Notes: generated from the sequence alone by a model not told the origin. A DNA stretch of 64,000 nucleotides from UBA1189 sp964570685 (GCA_964570685.1 CAZMZC010000003.1:1-64000); one strand, 5' to 3'. Shown: positions 25,231 through 34,211, counted from the stretch's first letter. Numbers and translations: made by a program.

Positions 25231-26346
25231 ATGAGACCATTGTATATATGGCAACAGCCCACTTGGGCACAGTTTACTTGGGATGATGGGCGGCTGATAT
25301 CGCTCCTCTCCGATGTGCGTAATCTTCAAGGTCGCGTGCTTGGGTTGATGAGTAGTGTGGGCTTTGGTGTCCAAAACGCTACCTCATTGGATGTTATGGT
25401 AGAGGATGTGTTGCGCTCGTCAGAGATTGAAGGTAAGTTGCTCAATGCTGATCGGGTGCGCTCCTCCATCGCCCGCCATCTTGGAATAGCCTCCGAAGGC
25501 TTGCCTGAGCCCGACCATTATACAGAAGGTGTGGTGCAGGTAATGCTTGATGCTGTGCGCAATCATGATGCGGCTCTCACCCATGAGCGGCTTTTCAACT
25601 GGCACGCGGCCCTGTTCCCGACGGGGCGTAGTGGGATGTACCCGATAACCGTTGCTGCATATCGTATCGGGGAAGAGCCTATGCAGGTGGTTTCAGGTGC
25701 GATGGGACGTGAGAGGGTACACTATGAGGCTCCTGCATCGGAGGATGTTCCGGCTATGATGGACGATTTTCTGTCGTGGATGAATAGTGAGCAACCCATC
25801 GACCCTATACTGAAGGCTGCTGTGGCGCATCTTTGGTTTGTAGCCATACACCCCTTCGACGACGGCAATGGGCGTCTGACCCGTACCATAACGGATATGC
25901 TCTTGGCAAAGTCCGATGGTATGCCACACCGTTTCTATAGTATGTCTGCCGAGATATTGCGGGAGCGGAAGGGGTACTATGCAGCACTGGAGATGACAAC
26001 GACGGGAACAATGGATATAACGTTGTGGATTGAGTGGTTCTTACAAACTCTGCGCAAAGCGATAGTGCGCTCAGAAGTTACGGTGAGGCGGGTAGTTGCA
26101 AAGTCTGCATTCTGGCAGCAAAACCGCGAGGTGGCGATGAATGAGCGACAGGTGAAGGTGGTCAATATGTTATGGGATGGATTTGAAGGTAAGCTCACTA
26201 CCTCAAAGTGGGCGAAGATAGCCAAGACCTCACAGGCAACAGCCTTACGTGACATAACTGACTTGCTGGAGAAAGGTGTACTTGTAGCGGCCAATGAAGG
26301 TGGCCGAAGCACCAACTATCTATTGGCGTGTGATGAGCAGTCATAG
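25231..26346 (+). CDS. Fic family protein
   Basis: 371 residues. An N-terminal DUF4172-like region (1 to about 90) carries the inhibitory motif S-x3-E-G at residues 63-68 (SSEIEG). The Fic core follows with HPFDDGNGRLTR at 207-218, the full catalytic motif with His207 and the two Arg, so AMP transfer to a protein hydroxyl is expected. A winged-helix tail (about 300-371, TSKWAKIAKTSQATALRDI) may bind DNA. The inhibitory Glu in the N-terminal helix makes this a class II Fic protein, regulated within one chain. It stands alone between copies of one intergenic repeat. Confidence 0.92.
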   Translation: MRPLYIWQQPTWAQFTWDDGRLISLLSDVRNLQGRVLGLMSSVGFGVQNATSLDVMVEDVLRSSEIEGKLLNADRVRSSIARHLGIASEGLPEPDHYTEGVVQVMLDAVRNHDAALTHERLFNWHAALFPTGRSGMYPITVAAYRIGEEPMQVVSGAMGRERVHYEAPASEDVPAMMDDFLSWMNSEQPIDPILKAAVAHLWFVAIHPFDDGNGRLTRTITDMLLAKSDGMPHRFYSMSAEILRERKGYYAALEMTTTGTMDITLWIEWFLQTLRKAIVRSEVTVRRVVAKSAFWQQNREVAMNERQVKVVNMLWDGFEGKLTTSKWAKIAKTSQATALRDITDLLEKGVLVAANEGGRSTNYLLACDEQS

Positions 26347-26368
26347 CCTCTCTTGGTATTTCCTATAT

Positions 26369-26515
26369 CACGGTGGATATCTCCTATCCGCCGTTCTTGA
26401 ATATTAGGGTCTGTGACCCGAGAAGACAAAGGGCATCCTCGGATGACACATCGAAGGAGACAAGAATTGCTAATAAAAGTAGTCTACACAAATAGGTTGT
26501 CCGGCTGTCCTTGCT
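26369..26515. repeat. intergenic hairpin repeat, copy B (right of the Fic gene)
   Basis: Counterpart of 24806-24954 in the same orientation, so the Fic gene lies between direct repeats. After it, GGGACAACCTGGGGTGTCCC near 26548-26567 is a further small hairpin. Confidence 0.7.
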
Positions 26516-26611
26516 GGGTATAATTGATTGATAATTCGTGCATAAACAGGGACAACCTGGGGTGTCCCGAGGTTGTCCTTGCTGTTTGGTCATGATGCCT
26601 GTTGCGATGCC

Positions 26612-27253
26612 TTAGAATCCTTCCGGTGCTGGAGCATAGAAACGGCTGTTCTTGCGGCCGAGGGCATGGAGGCGGCCCTCCTCGACGAATAAGTTGAGGT
26701 ACTTCGTGGCGAGGTAGGTGGAGCACTCGCATAGTTGCTCCATCTGTGAGCGGTAGATGTAGGGGTGGTCTTCAAAGAAGGCGCGGAGGCGATTCTCGGC
26801 AATCTCGCGGGTGAGCAGGGTGCGCACGGCATGGCCTCCGCTCACTATCTCGGCACCGCGCATGGCCTCCTTCAGCTCCTTGCAAGGGCGGAAGCTGATG
26901 CCTTTGACTTCGATGTCGTGTTGGGTGATGCGGTCTTCGAGGTACTTGGGTTCCTTCAGCCCTAACTTGAGGCTGAACGAGCCTATTTCATTCACTTGCA
27001 CTGTGCGCCCATCGAGCAGGGCGCGGCTCAGCTCATGGCCGAGGGCGCTGAGCACGGCTACTACATCGGTCTTGTTCACGCTGGTGGCATAGCCTATGCG
27101 CTCGGCCATCTCTTTGGTGGTCACTGGGGTGGATGCTACCACGCTTACGCCCATCAGGGGATTTTTCTCGGTGGCTTCACCTTGCAGGTCGAACCTCGGG
27201 TTCAATTGGTACGCTATGGTACCACTCTTCTTCGTCGCTTTTGTCTTTCTCAT
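26612..27253 (-). CDS. HU-like DNA-binding protein with a C-terminal helix-turn-helix part
   Basis: 213 residues. The first 135 follow the HU/IHF fold of the Bacteroidales histone-like group: IGYATSVNKTDVVAVLSALG, LDGRTVQVNEIGSFSLKLG and KGISFRPCKELKEAM. After residue 150 a second part (RLRAFFEDHPYIYRSQMEQL, then YLATKYLNLFVEEGRLHALG) looks like a winged helix. It probably binds and bends DNA; the targets are unknown. The start codon is 30 bases from a cluster of GC-rich palindromes that could be its own operator. Confidence 0.82.
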   Translation of the reverse strand: MRKTKATKKSGTIAYQLNPRFDLQGEATEKNPLMGVSVVASTPVTTKEMAERIGYATSVNKTDVVAVLSALGHELSRALLDGRTVQVNEIGSFSLKLGLKEPKYLEDRITQHDIEVKGISFRPCKELKEAMRGAEIVSGGHAVRTLLTREIAENRLRAFFEDHPYIYRSQMEQLCECSTYLATKYLNLFVEEGRLHALGRKNSRFYAPAPEGF

Positions 27254-27610
27254 AGTTTTTATAAAAGCATTTTATTTATTGACGGCGACCATTCGCGCGA
27301 GTGGTCGCGACCACGCGCGTGAATGGTGGCGAGCATGTGCGCGAATGGTCGCCATCAATAACACGCGAATGCAGTTGCAAATTTAAGGAAATACAGGCAC
27401 TCGTGCAAGCATCTTTCAATTGAAAAGGAGAAAAAAAGCAGATTAAAACAAGGACATCCCGAGGATACCCCAGGGTGTTCCTGTTTATCGTAAGAAATAC
27501 AGCGTGTTAAAGACAACAAGGACAGCCGGGCAGCCTGTTTGGGGAAACTCTACTATTATCCATCACCAGCGATATCTGGGATGGTTATGGCAGAACTGAG
27601 TGATAGAATT
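27254..27610. other. gene-free stretch with GC-rich palindromes and hairpins
   Basis: Besides the inverted repeat at 27284-27353 it holds GGACATCCCGAGGATACCCC near 27453 and GACAGCCGGGCAGCC near 27524, relatives of the GGTTGTCCGGCTGTCC ends of the repeats around the Fic gene. No gene seen. Confidence 0.5.
27284..27353. repeat. nested palindromes in front of the HU-like gene
   Basis: GGCGACCATTCGCGC (27284-27298) is the exact reverse complement of 27339-27353; between them GTGGTCGCGACCAC (27301-27314) is a perfect 14-base palindrome, and GAATGGTGGCGA repeats the theme. GAATGGT cores recur four times. Confidence 0.75.
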
Positions 27611-28897
27611 TCATATGCATGATGAGGCCAGCAGGTCGGCCACGACGAAACTGCTGCCTCCGACGTAGATGAAGTCGTCTTCGTCAGCTTCGGCCAGTGC
27701 GGCTTCGGTGGCTGCTTGTACGGTGGGGTAAGCCGTTCCGTGTAGTCCATGCTCTCTGGCCAATGCCTGCAATGAATGGCTGTCGAGGGCGCGGGCTACA
27801 CTGGATTGGGTGAAGTAGTAGATGGCCTCGTGGGGCATCAGGGAGAGTACGCCGCTGATGTCCTTGTCGCCCACCATGCCGAATACGATGCGTAGTTGCT
27901 TGCAGGGCTGGGCCAGCAGTTGGGGCACGATGTATTGGAAGCCGCCGATGTTGTGTCCGGTGTCGCACACGAGGCGAGGGGCTGTGCGCAGCTGTTGCCA
28001 GCGTCCCATGAGTCCGGTCAGTCGGCATACGTGGGCGAATCCCTCTTTTATGGCCTCCTCGCTGAGGTTGTAGCCGATGTGTTGCAGTGCTTCGATGGCG
28101 TGTAGGATAGTGTTGACATTCTTCTCCTGACAGTATCCACGCAGCTCTACACGCAGTTCGCCGTAGTGGAGGGTGTGGTATATGTCGTGGTCGGTGTCGC
28201 TCTCCTTATTTATATATAGGGGTTGCTCCTGTGCAAAGGTTATGGGGGCTTGCTTGCCGTCGGCTTCGGTTTGGAATACGGGGCGTGTCTCCTCATTGTG
28301 CTCGCCTATGATGACGGGTGTGTGGGGCTTGATGATACCTGCCTTCTCCGAGGCAATCTTGGCCAGCGTGTCGCCCAGCAGGCCTACGTGGTCGAAGCTG
28401 ATGTTGGTGATGATGGAGAGGTCGGGGGCGATGATGTTGGTGCAGTCGAGCCGTCCGCCCAGACCTACCTCGATGACGGCTACGTCTACCTGCTGGTGGG
28501 CAAAGTAGAGGAGAGCCATGGCTGTGGTGAGCTCGAAGAACGAGGGGTGTAGCGGCTCGAAGAATGTGCGGTGCTGTGCCACGAAGTCTACCACGAACTG
28601 CTCGTCGATGGGGGTGCCGTTCACTCGGATGCGCTCCTTGAAGTCCACCAGATGGGGTGAGGTGTAGAGGCCTACCTTGTAGCCTGCCCCCTGCAATATG
28701 GCGGCCAGCGTGTGTGAACATGAGCCTTTGCCGTTGGTGCCGCCCACGTGTATGGTCTTGTATGAGCGGTGGGGGTGCCCGCAGTGCTCGTCCAGTGCAA
28801 AGGTGTTGTACAATCCCTCTTTGTATGCTCCCTGTCCGATGTTCTGAAACAGTGGGGCACTGTTGTATAGGTATGTGATGGTTTCTTGGTAGGTCAT
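27611..28897 (-). CDS. folC: folylpolyglutamate / dihydrofolate synthase
   Basis: About 428 residues. ATP-dependent ligase adding glutamate to folates (and to dihydropteroate if bifunctional). Marks are IGQGAYKEGLYNTFALDEHC near the start, P-loop HVGGTNGKGSCSH about 43-55, SPHLVDFKERIRVNG, EVGLGGRLDCTN and the FDHVGLLG metal region; the C-terminal Mur ligase-like domain ends with GGSSFVVADLL. ATG at 28897 is chosen; a TTG frame extension to 28921 would start inside the -7 box. The leader is then only about ten bases. It faces the DUF4924 gene across a symmetric promoter. Confidence 0.93.
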   Translation of the reverse strand: MTYQETITYLYNSAPLFQNIGQGAYKEGLYNTFALDEHCGHPHRSYKTIHVGGTNGKGSCSHTLAAILQGAGYKVGLYTSPHLVDFKERIRVNGTPIDEQFVVDFVAQHRTFFEPLHPSFFELTTAMALLYFAHQQVDVAVIEVGLGGRLDCTNIIAPDLSIITNISFDHVGLLGDTLAKIASEKAGIIKPHTPVIIGEHNEETRPVFQTEADGKQAPITFAQEQPLYINKESDTDHDIYHTLHYGELRVELRGYCQEKNVNTILHAIEALQHIGYNLSEEAIKEGFAHVCRLTGLMGRWQQLRTAPRLVCDTGHNIGGFQYIVPQLLAQPCKQLRIVFGMVGDKDISGVLSLMPHEAIYYFTQSSVARALDSHSLQALAREHGLHGTAYPTVQAATEAALAEADEDDFIYVGGSSFVVADLLASSCI

Positions 28898-28918
28898 CGT
28901 GTATGTTTTTCTTTCGTG

Positions 28919-28987
28919 CAAAATTAGTGTAAGGCGAGCGAAATGCCAAAATAAACTTGCATTTTCGCTCGCCTTACACTAATTTTG
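28919..28987. promoter_or_regulatory. mirror-symmetric divergent promoter, folC and DUF4924
   Basis: Inverted repeat with arms of 28 bases (28919-28946) and 29 bases (28959-28987) that differ by one inserted A, around a 12-base centre. Each outer end is TAATTTTG, a perfect -7 box pointing outward, so both genes appear to use copies of one promoter. Confidence 0.75.
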
Positions 28988-29007
28988 TGAACTGAAAAAG
29001 AATAGAG

Positions 29008-29553
29008 ATGTATATATCAAGGAAACTGAAGGAACAGAGCATATCGGAATACTTGCTTTATATGTGGCAGGTGGAGGATATGATTCGTGCCAATGGATGC
29101 GATGTGGATAAGTTGGCCGCGACGGTGGTGGCTGCGTATGACCTGCCCGAGGAACAGCGTGCCGAACTCACCGAATGGTATGCCAATCTGGTGGAGATGA
29201 TGCACCTTGAAGGGGTGGAGCAGAGCGGACACCTGCAGATAAACAAGAACGTCATCATACAGCTCACCGACCTGCACTTCCGCCTGATGCATTCGCAGAA
29301 GTTTCCTTTCTACCAAGCAGCATACTACAAGGCGTTGCCCTTCATCGTGGAGCTGCGTGCCAAGGGTGGACAGGACAAACCGGAGCTGGAGAATTGCTTC
29401 GATGCGCTCTATGGCGTGTGGATGCTGCGCCTCGGCCGTAAGGAGGTGAGCAAGGAGACTTCTGCTGCAGTGGCCGATATAGTGAAGTTCGTAGGACTAC
29501 TGTCAGACTATTATAATAAGGATAGGGTGGGCGAACTGGATTTAGAGGATTGA
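29008..29553 (+). CDS. DUF4924 family protein
   Basis: 181-residue all-helical soluble protein (ISRKLKEQSISEYLLYMWQVEDMIRANGCDVDKL at the start, in pieces a typical DUF4924 opening; HFRLMHSQKFPFYQAAYYKA in the middle). The family is widespread in Bacteroidota, of unknown function, and is commonly found beside rfbD as here (18 bases apart). It reads from the right half of the symmetric promoter. Confidence 0.85.
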   Translation: MYISRKLKEQSISEYLLYMWQVEDMIRANGCDVDKLAATVVAAYDLPEEQRAELTEWYANLVEMMHLEGVEQSGHLQINKNVIIQLTDLHFRLMHSQKFPFYQAAYYKALPFIVELRAKGGQDKPELENCFDALYGVWMLRLGRKEVSKETSAAVADIVKFVGLLSDYYNKDRVGELDLED

Positions 29554-29571
29554 TCGTATTTTTTGTAGCTT

Positions 29572-30426
29572 ATGAATATACTTGTTACCGGTGCCAACGG
29601 ACAGCTTGGCAATGAGATGCGTGTGGTAGCTGCAGAGCAGAAGCAATTGGTCTATCACTTTACCGATGTGGCTGAGCTGGACATCTGCGACGAACAGGCT
29701 GTGGAGCGATTCGTGGCGGAGGGTGCCATTGGCTGCATCGTAAACTGTGCGGCCTATACCAATGTGAACAAGGCTGAGGAGGATACTGTGCTGTGTGACA
29801 GACTCAATCATCTGGCTCCAGCCAACCTTGCACGTGTAGCTGCGAAGTATCGCATAGGGCTCGTGCACGTGTCTACCGACTATGTGTTCAACGGTGAACA
29901 CCACGTGCCTTATCGTGAGGACGATGCTACTTGTCCCAACTCGGTATATGGCACCACCAAACTGGCTGGCGAAGAGGCCATACAGGCAATCCATCCTGAG
30001 GCGGTCATTATACGTACGGCTTGGCTTTACAGCTCATTCGGCAATAATTTTGTGAAGACGATGCTGCGCCTCGGTAAGGAACGTGAAGAGCTGGGCGTGG
30101 TGTTCGATCAGATAGGCACGCCTACCTATGCCCGTGACCTTGCACGTGCCATACACCATATCGTAGGCAGCGGCATAGTGCCTGGCATCTATCACTACAG
30201 CAACGAGGGCGTGTGCTCGTGGTACGACTTTACCAAGGCTATCTTTGATTTGGGAGGTATCGCTACTTGTCGCCTGAATCCTCTGCATACCGACGAGTAT
30301 CCCACACCGGCGGCTCGTCCGCACTACTCGGTGCTTGACAAGACCAAGATAAAGCAGATCTATGGCGTGGAAGTGCCCCATTGGATGGATTCGTTGCGCG
30401 AGTGTATGAAGATGATAGATGACTGA
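29572..30426 (+). CDS. rfbD: dTDP-4-dehydrorhamnose reductase
   Basis: 284 residues. NADPH-dependent last step of dTDP-L-rhamnose synthesis, in the cytoplasm. Extended SDR marks: nucleotide motif GANGQLG at 7-13, NCAAYTNVNKAEED, VSTDYVFNGEH, catalytic Tyr-x3-Lys in YGTTK about 127-131, RTAWLYSSFGNNFVKTM and DQIGTPTYARDLA. No other rhamnose gene is nearby, normal for this locus. Overlaps the longest ligA frame by 8 bases. Confidence 0.93.
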   Translation: MNILVTGANGQLGNEMRVVAAEQKQLVYHFTDVAELDICDEQAVERFVAEGAIGCIVNCAAYTNVNKAEEDTVLCDRLNHLAPANLARVAAKYRIGLVHVSTDYVFNGEHHVPYREDDATCPNSVYGTTKLAGEEAIQAIHPEAVIIRTAWLYSSFGNNFVKTMLRLGKEREELGVVFDQIGTPTYARDLARAIHHIVGSGIVPGIYHYSNEGVCSWYDFTKAIFDLGGIATCRLNPLHTDEYPTPAARPHYSVLDKTKIKQIYGVEVPHWMDSLRECMKMIDD

Positions 30427-30430
30427 GACT

Positions 30431-32434
30431 ATGACAGCAAAGGAACATATAGAGCAATTGCGCAGCGAGCTGCACCGCCATAACCATAACTACTATGTGC
30501 TCAACGCCCCCGAAATATCGGACTTTGAGTTTGACCGCCTGATGCGCGAGCTGCAGGAGCTCGAAGCGCAGCATCCCGAGTGCTATGACCCCATGTCGCC
30601 TACGATGCGTGTGGGCAGCGACCTGTCCAATGAATTCGTGCAGGTGGCCCATAAGTATCCGATGCTGTCGTTGGGAAATACCTACTCGTTTGATGAGGTG
30701 AGGGATTTCTATAGTCGTGTGCAAAAGTCGTTGGGCGGTGAATCTTTCGAACTGTGCTGTGAGATTAAGTATGATGGTGTGTCTATATCGCTCACCTATG
30801 AGGAGGGCCGTTTGGTGCGTGCGGTTACCCGTGGTGATGGTGTGCATGGCGATGATGTAACGGCCAACGTGAAGACCATCAACAGCATCCCTCTCGTGCT
30901 GCACGGTGATGGCTATCCCAGTGAGTTTGAGATTCGCGGCGAGATACTGATGCCTTGGGAGCAGTTTGACCGCCTGAACCGCGAACGTGAGGCGCAGGAG
31001 GAGGCGCTCTTTGCCAATCCGCGCAATGCGGCGTCGGGCACGCTCAAGCTGCAAAACTCAACCGTGGTGGCTTCGCGCAAGCTCGATGCATACCTATATT
31101 ATATGTTGGGTGACACATTGCCCGACAAGGGGCACTATGAGTGCCTGCAGCAGGCTTCCCGCTGGGGATTCAAGGTGTCGCCAGCCATGCGCAAGTGCAG
31201 CACGCTCGATGAGGTGTTTGACTATATCAACCACTGGGACACCGAGCGCAAGAACCTGCCCGTGGCGACCGACGGCATCGTCATCAAGGTGAACTCTCTG
31301 GCACAGCAGCGCTCGCTGGGCTATACGGCCAAAGTACCCCGCTGGGCCATTGCCTATAAGTTCCAGGCCGAGAAGGCGGTGACAAGGCTCAATGAAATAA
31401 CCTATCAGGTGGGGCGCACGGGCACGGTGACTCCCGTGGCCAATTTCGATGCTGTGCAGCTCTCGGGTACGATGGTGAAGCGTGCCACACTGCACAATGC
31501 CGACTTCATGGACAACCTCGATCTGCATATCGGTGACATGGTATTCGTGGAGAAAGGTGGTGAAATAATCCCCAAGATTACGGCTGTAGACCTCACCGCA
31601 CGCTCCTTTATGATGGGCGAGAAAATCAAATTCATCACCCGTTGCCCCGAGTGTGGCACACCGCTGATGCGTGTGGAGGGAGAGGCGGCTATCTTCTGCC
31701 CCAACGACGTGAGCTGTCCGCCACAAATCAAAGGACGTATCGAGCACTTTATCTCTCGCAAGGCTATGAATATCGACGGCCTCGGTGCCGAGACGGTAGA
31801 CCTGCTCTACTCGGTGGGGCTCATACGCGATGCAGCCGACCTCTACAAGTTGCGTATCCCCAATATCAGTCGTCTCGAACGCATGGGCTATAAGTCGGCC
31901 GAGAATATCGTACGCAGCATCGAACGCTCACGCGAGGTGCCCTTCGAGCGTGTGCTCTTTGCCATCGGTATCCGCTTTGTGGGCGAAACGGTGGCCAAGA
32001 AACTGGCTCGTGCCTTTGGCTCTATAGAGCGTATCGAGAGTGCCACGTTTGACGAACTTATAGCAGTGGATGAGATAGGTGAGAAGATAGCGCAGAGTAT
32101 ACTCCGCTTCTTTGCCAACGAGCAGTGTCGCACCCTTGTGGCCCGACTGAAGGAGGCAGGCTTGCAGATGGAGGTTGTAGAGGATGAAAGCATTGAGCGC
32201 ACCGATAAACTGGCAGGCAAGAGCATCGTCATCAGCGGAGTCTTTGCGCAGCACTCAAGGAATGAGTACAAAGCAATGATAGAGCAGCATGGCGGCACCA
32301 ACGTGTCGTCCATATCGAGCAAGACCAGTTTCATCCTTGCTGGCCGTGACATGGGGCCTGCCAAACTGGAAAAAGCTCAAAAGCTCGGTGTACCTATCGT
32401 GGATGAGGAGACCTTCCTCGGTATGATAGAGTGA
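30431..32434 (+). CDS. ligA: NAD-dependent DNA ligase
   Basis: About 667 residues, the usual length. Domains in order: Ia (HNHNYYVLNAPEISDFEFDRL in two pieces), adenylation with the active-site Lys in CEIKYDGVS, OB fold, Zn finger (CPECG...FCPNDVSCP about 405-430), helix-hairpin-helix (ISRKAMNIDGLGAETVDLL and FERVLFAIGIRFVGETVA) and BRCT at the end (GKSIVISGVF). It seals nicks in replication and repair. ATG at 30431 is preferred; ATG at 30419 is also possible. It ends 3 bases before the convergent nitroreductase stop, with no terminator between. Confidence 0.95.
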   Translation: MTAKEHIEQLRSELHRHNHNYYVLNAPEISDFEFDRLMRELQELEAQHPECYDPMSPTMRVGSDLSNEFVQVAHKYPMLSLGNTYSFDEVRDFYSRVQKSLGGESFELCCEIKYDGVSISLTYEEGRLVRAVTRGDGVHGDDVTANVKTINSIPLVLHGDGYPSEFEIRGEILMPWEQFDRLNREREAQEEALFANPRNAASGTLKLQNSTVVASRKLDAYLYYMLGDTLPDKGHYECLQQASRWGFKVSPAMRKCSTLDEVFDYINHWDTERKNLPVATDGIVIKVNSLAQQRSLGYTAKVPRWAIAYKFQAEKAVTRLNEITYQVGRTGTVTPVANFDAVQLSGTMVKRATLHNADFMDNLDLHIGDMVFVEKGGEIIPKITAVDLTARSFMMGEKIKFITRCPECGTPLMRVEGEAAIFCPNDVSCPPQIKGRIEHFISRKAMNIDGLGAETVDLLYSVGLIRDAADLYKLRIPNISRLERMGYKSAENIVRSIERSREVPFERVLFAIGIRFVGETVAKKLARAFGSIERIESATFDELIAVDEIGEKIAQSILRFFANEQCRTLVARLKEAGLQMEVVEDESIERTDKLAGKSIVISGVFAQHSRNEYKAMIEQHGGTNVSSISSKTSFILAGRDMGPAKLEKAQKLGVPIVDEETFLGMIE

Positions 32435-32437
32435 TAG

Positions 32438-33070
32438 TCAGATGATCAGATCGTTCAGTCGCACTTTGGGTACATAGTGTGTATCTTCGGTGCGGTAGTA
32501 AGCGTGGCTCTCGTGCTCGGAAATTTCAGTTAATCGGATATGCTCGCTTCCCTTGCCTATTGCAATGATTAGTAGCGGCTTGTGGGGGAGGGCAAGAGCG
32601 GTAGTGATGGCGTCGGTGTTAAATGCCCCTATGCAGATTCCGTTGAATCCCATCTCTGTGGCTTTTAGCAGCATGCTTTGGGCTGATATGCCAAGGTCGA
32701 TGTCAACCCAGCGGTCCTCGGGAATAGTGGCACATACGACGATGAAGGCTTTGGGCTCAGTTCCTTCGATGGGAAGATGCAACTCGGGGAGCGCACCGCC
32801 AAGCCGGATGTGTGGGAGTACCTTATCGCTCTCTTCGGCGGTAACTAATCGGAAGCGGATACACTGCTGGTTGCGTGCCGAGGGTATGCGGGTGTTGACA
32901 TTCACAATGCGGCGTAGTTCCTCGGCTGTTACGATGCAGCGTGTGTCGTAGCCTCGGTGGCTGCGGTTGCGCATGAGCAATTGGTTGAGTGTAGGTGTCT
33001 TGCTATGTGATACCGCTTGGTTGCGCGTGCGGTACTCTTCCATTTTCTTCTCCAGATAATTGTCGGCCAT
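32438..33070 (-). CDS. nitroreductase family protein
   Basis: 210-residue flavin oxidoreductase. FMN-binding marks: RNRSHRGYD (about 34-42), TRIPSARNQQCIRFRLV, then DLGISAQSMLLKATEMGFNG with GICIGAF, and LLIIAIGKGSE. The substrate is unknown. Last chromosomal gene before the phage-like element. Its promoter is probably just right of 33070, where a two-way terminator hairpin also sits. Confidence 0.88.
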   Translation of the reverse strand: MADNYLEKKMEEYRTRNQAVSHSKTPTLNQLLMRNRSHRGYDTRCIVTAEELRRIVNVNTRIPSARNQQCIRFRLVTAEESDKVLPHIRLGGALPELHLPIEGTEPKAFIVVCATIPEDRWVDIDLGISAQSMLLKATEMGFNGICIGAFNTDAITTALALPHKPLLIIAIGKGSEHIRLTEISEHESHAYYRTEDTHYVPKVRLNDLII

Positions 33071-33097
33071 AATCGTTCATGTATGTTGATGAAAAAA

Positions 33098-33131
33098 GAA
33101 GCGACGGAGAATTCTCTCTGTCGCTTCTTTT
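33098..33131. terminator. hairpin at the chromosome/prophage border
   Basis: GAAGCGAC at 33098-33105 pairs with GTCGCTTC at 33120-33127, with GAGA/TCTC inside; A-run on the left and TTTT on the right, so it could work in both directions. Possible left boundary of the element. Confidence 0.55.
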
Positions 33132-33209
33132 CGTCGGGATGACACGACCGTACCTAAATTGGGTGTTAGGAATGTGTACATCCTAAATGATGAGCGACGA
33201 TATTAAAGT

Positions 33210-33599
33210 TTAGTTTATATTACTTTTGTTGTCTAAATCACGTCTTAACATCCTGTTCATTTCTTCCAACACTTCGATACGTTTATCCTTTTCGGTAAGC
33301 AGAAGCTCCAGTGTATGGATGCGGTCAGTCAGTTGGTCGCTTCCAAAGACTACGCTGTTGACGTTGTTGCCATCGCCCAGTACGTGGTTGTAGCTGGATG
33401 TTACAGGAACGTTGCGGTCGAAAAATACATCCATCGAGACTTTGAAGAAGTCGGCCACGAGTTCCAATGTGGAAACACGGGGATTCCCTTCAACAACTTG
33501 CTTTAGTTGAGAGTTGCTCCATCCAAGTGCTTCGTTGAGTACTTTATTTTGTATTTTTCTTTTCCTTAGTAACTCTTTAATAATCTGTCCGTTGTACAT
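33210..33599 (-). CDS. phage-type XRE repressor
   Basis: 129 residues. XRE helix-turn-helix at 1-60 (LNEALGWSNSQLKQVVEGNP, then VSTLELVADFFKVSMDVFF), a linker rich in Asn and Val, and a C-terminal coiled coil (DRIHTLELLLTEKDKRIEVL) for dimerisation. It is divergent from the early genes, the position of a lysogeny repressor. Dyads with GTAC halves lie between it and the early genes. Confidence 0.82.
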   Translation of the reverse strand: MYNGQIIKELLRKRKIQNKVLNEALGWSNSQLKQVVEGNPRVSTLELVADFFKVSMDVFFDRNVPVTSSYNHVLGDGNNVNSVVFGSDQLTDRIHTLELLLTEKDKRIEVLEEMNRMLRRDLDNKSNIN

Positions 33600-33625
33600 A
33601 ATATTGTGATATTAGTTGTAATTTT

Positions 33626-33641
33626 GTACATAAAAAGTACT
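33626..33641. promoter_or_regulatory. candidate repressor operator, GTAC halves
   Basis: GTACATAAAAAGTAC at 33626-33640, two GTAC halves 11 bases apart from start to start. The related perfect dyad AGTAC-TTTT-GTACT occurs at 38583-38596, inside the promoter of another gene of the element. Confidence 0.4.
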
Positions 33642-33733
33642 TAAAAGATTACTTTTATAATAATTTTTATATTACCTTTGTTTCAAAATTACAAATAAAA
33701 TTATAATTAATCATCAAACAAAGGAGGTTTTTT

Positions 33734-33955
33734 ATGAAATTACCTATTTTTGACTACTACGAAATGTTAGGTCGTGAAGAGAAGAAGAACTTCAGGCTGG
33801 AGGTATGCCGACGCTGCAACATCGAGGCGCATCAGTTTTATCGTCGTATGCGTACGGATTCATGGAGCAAACTGGAAGAGAGAGAACTTGAGCGCATATT
33901 GAACGATAAGGAGTATGCGAATGGTGAAGCACGACTAAATTTGGATTCATTATGA
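33734..33955 (+). CDS. small early phage protein
   Basis: 73 residues, charged and helical (FRLEVCRRCNIEAHQFYRRM), with no recognised family. A strong AGGAGG at 33723-33728 lies six bases before the ATG, unlike the chromosomal genes of this window. First gene of the rightward early operon, after a -7 box TTACCTTTG near 33674. Confidence 0.7.
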   Translation: MKLPIFDYYEMLGREEKKNFRLEVCRRCNIEAHQFYRRMRTDSWSKLEERELERILNDKEYANGEARLNLDSL

Positions 33956-34179
33956 TTCTCGGGAAAGCATATACAAGGATTAAAAGGTCCATCAACGCTG
34001 AGGACATATCTATCACATTCCAGAGAAAAGATGGTAAAAAGATGCCTAAACCACATAGAAAATGGAATATGCTTATGGTACTTGCCATCGATGGCCATTA
34101 TCGCGTAAACAGGAAAGCGCTACAGAAAGAACGGGATAAGTACTGTGCACGCATCGATAAGATGGAAAACGAGAAATAA
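33952..34179 (+). CDS. small basic phage protein
   Basis: 75 residues with many Lys and Arg (QRKDGKKMPKPHRKWNM). Its ATG overlaps the TGA of the preceding gene (ATGA), so it is translated with it. No family recognised; nucleic-acid binding is a guess from charge only. Confidence 0.6.
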   Translation: MILGKAYTRIKRSINAEDISITFQRKDGKKMPKPHRKWNMLMVLAIDGHYRVNRKALQKERDKYCARIDKMENEK

Positions 34180-34211
34180 CAAATAAAATCAATACTTAAA
34201 CACACAAACAT

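Noticed and set aside
28293..28949. Minus-strand frame of 218 codons beside folC
   Set aside because: Other frame of folC, rich in His, Arg and Pro as out-of-frame GC-rich DNA gives.
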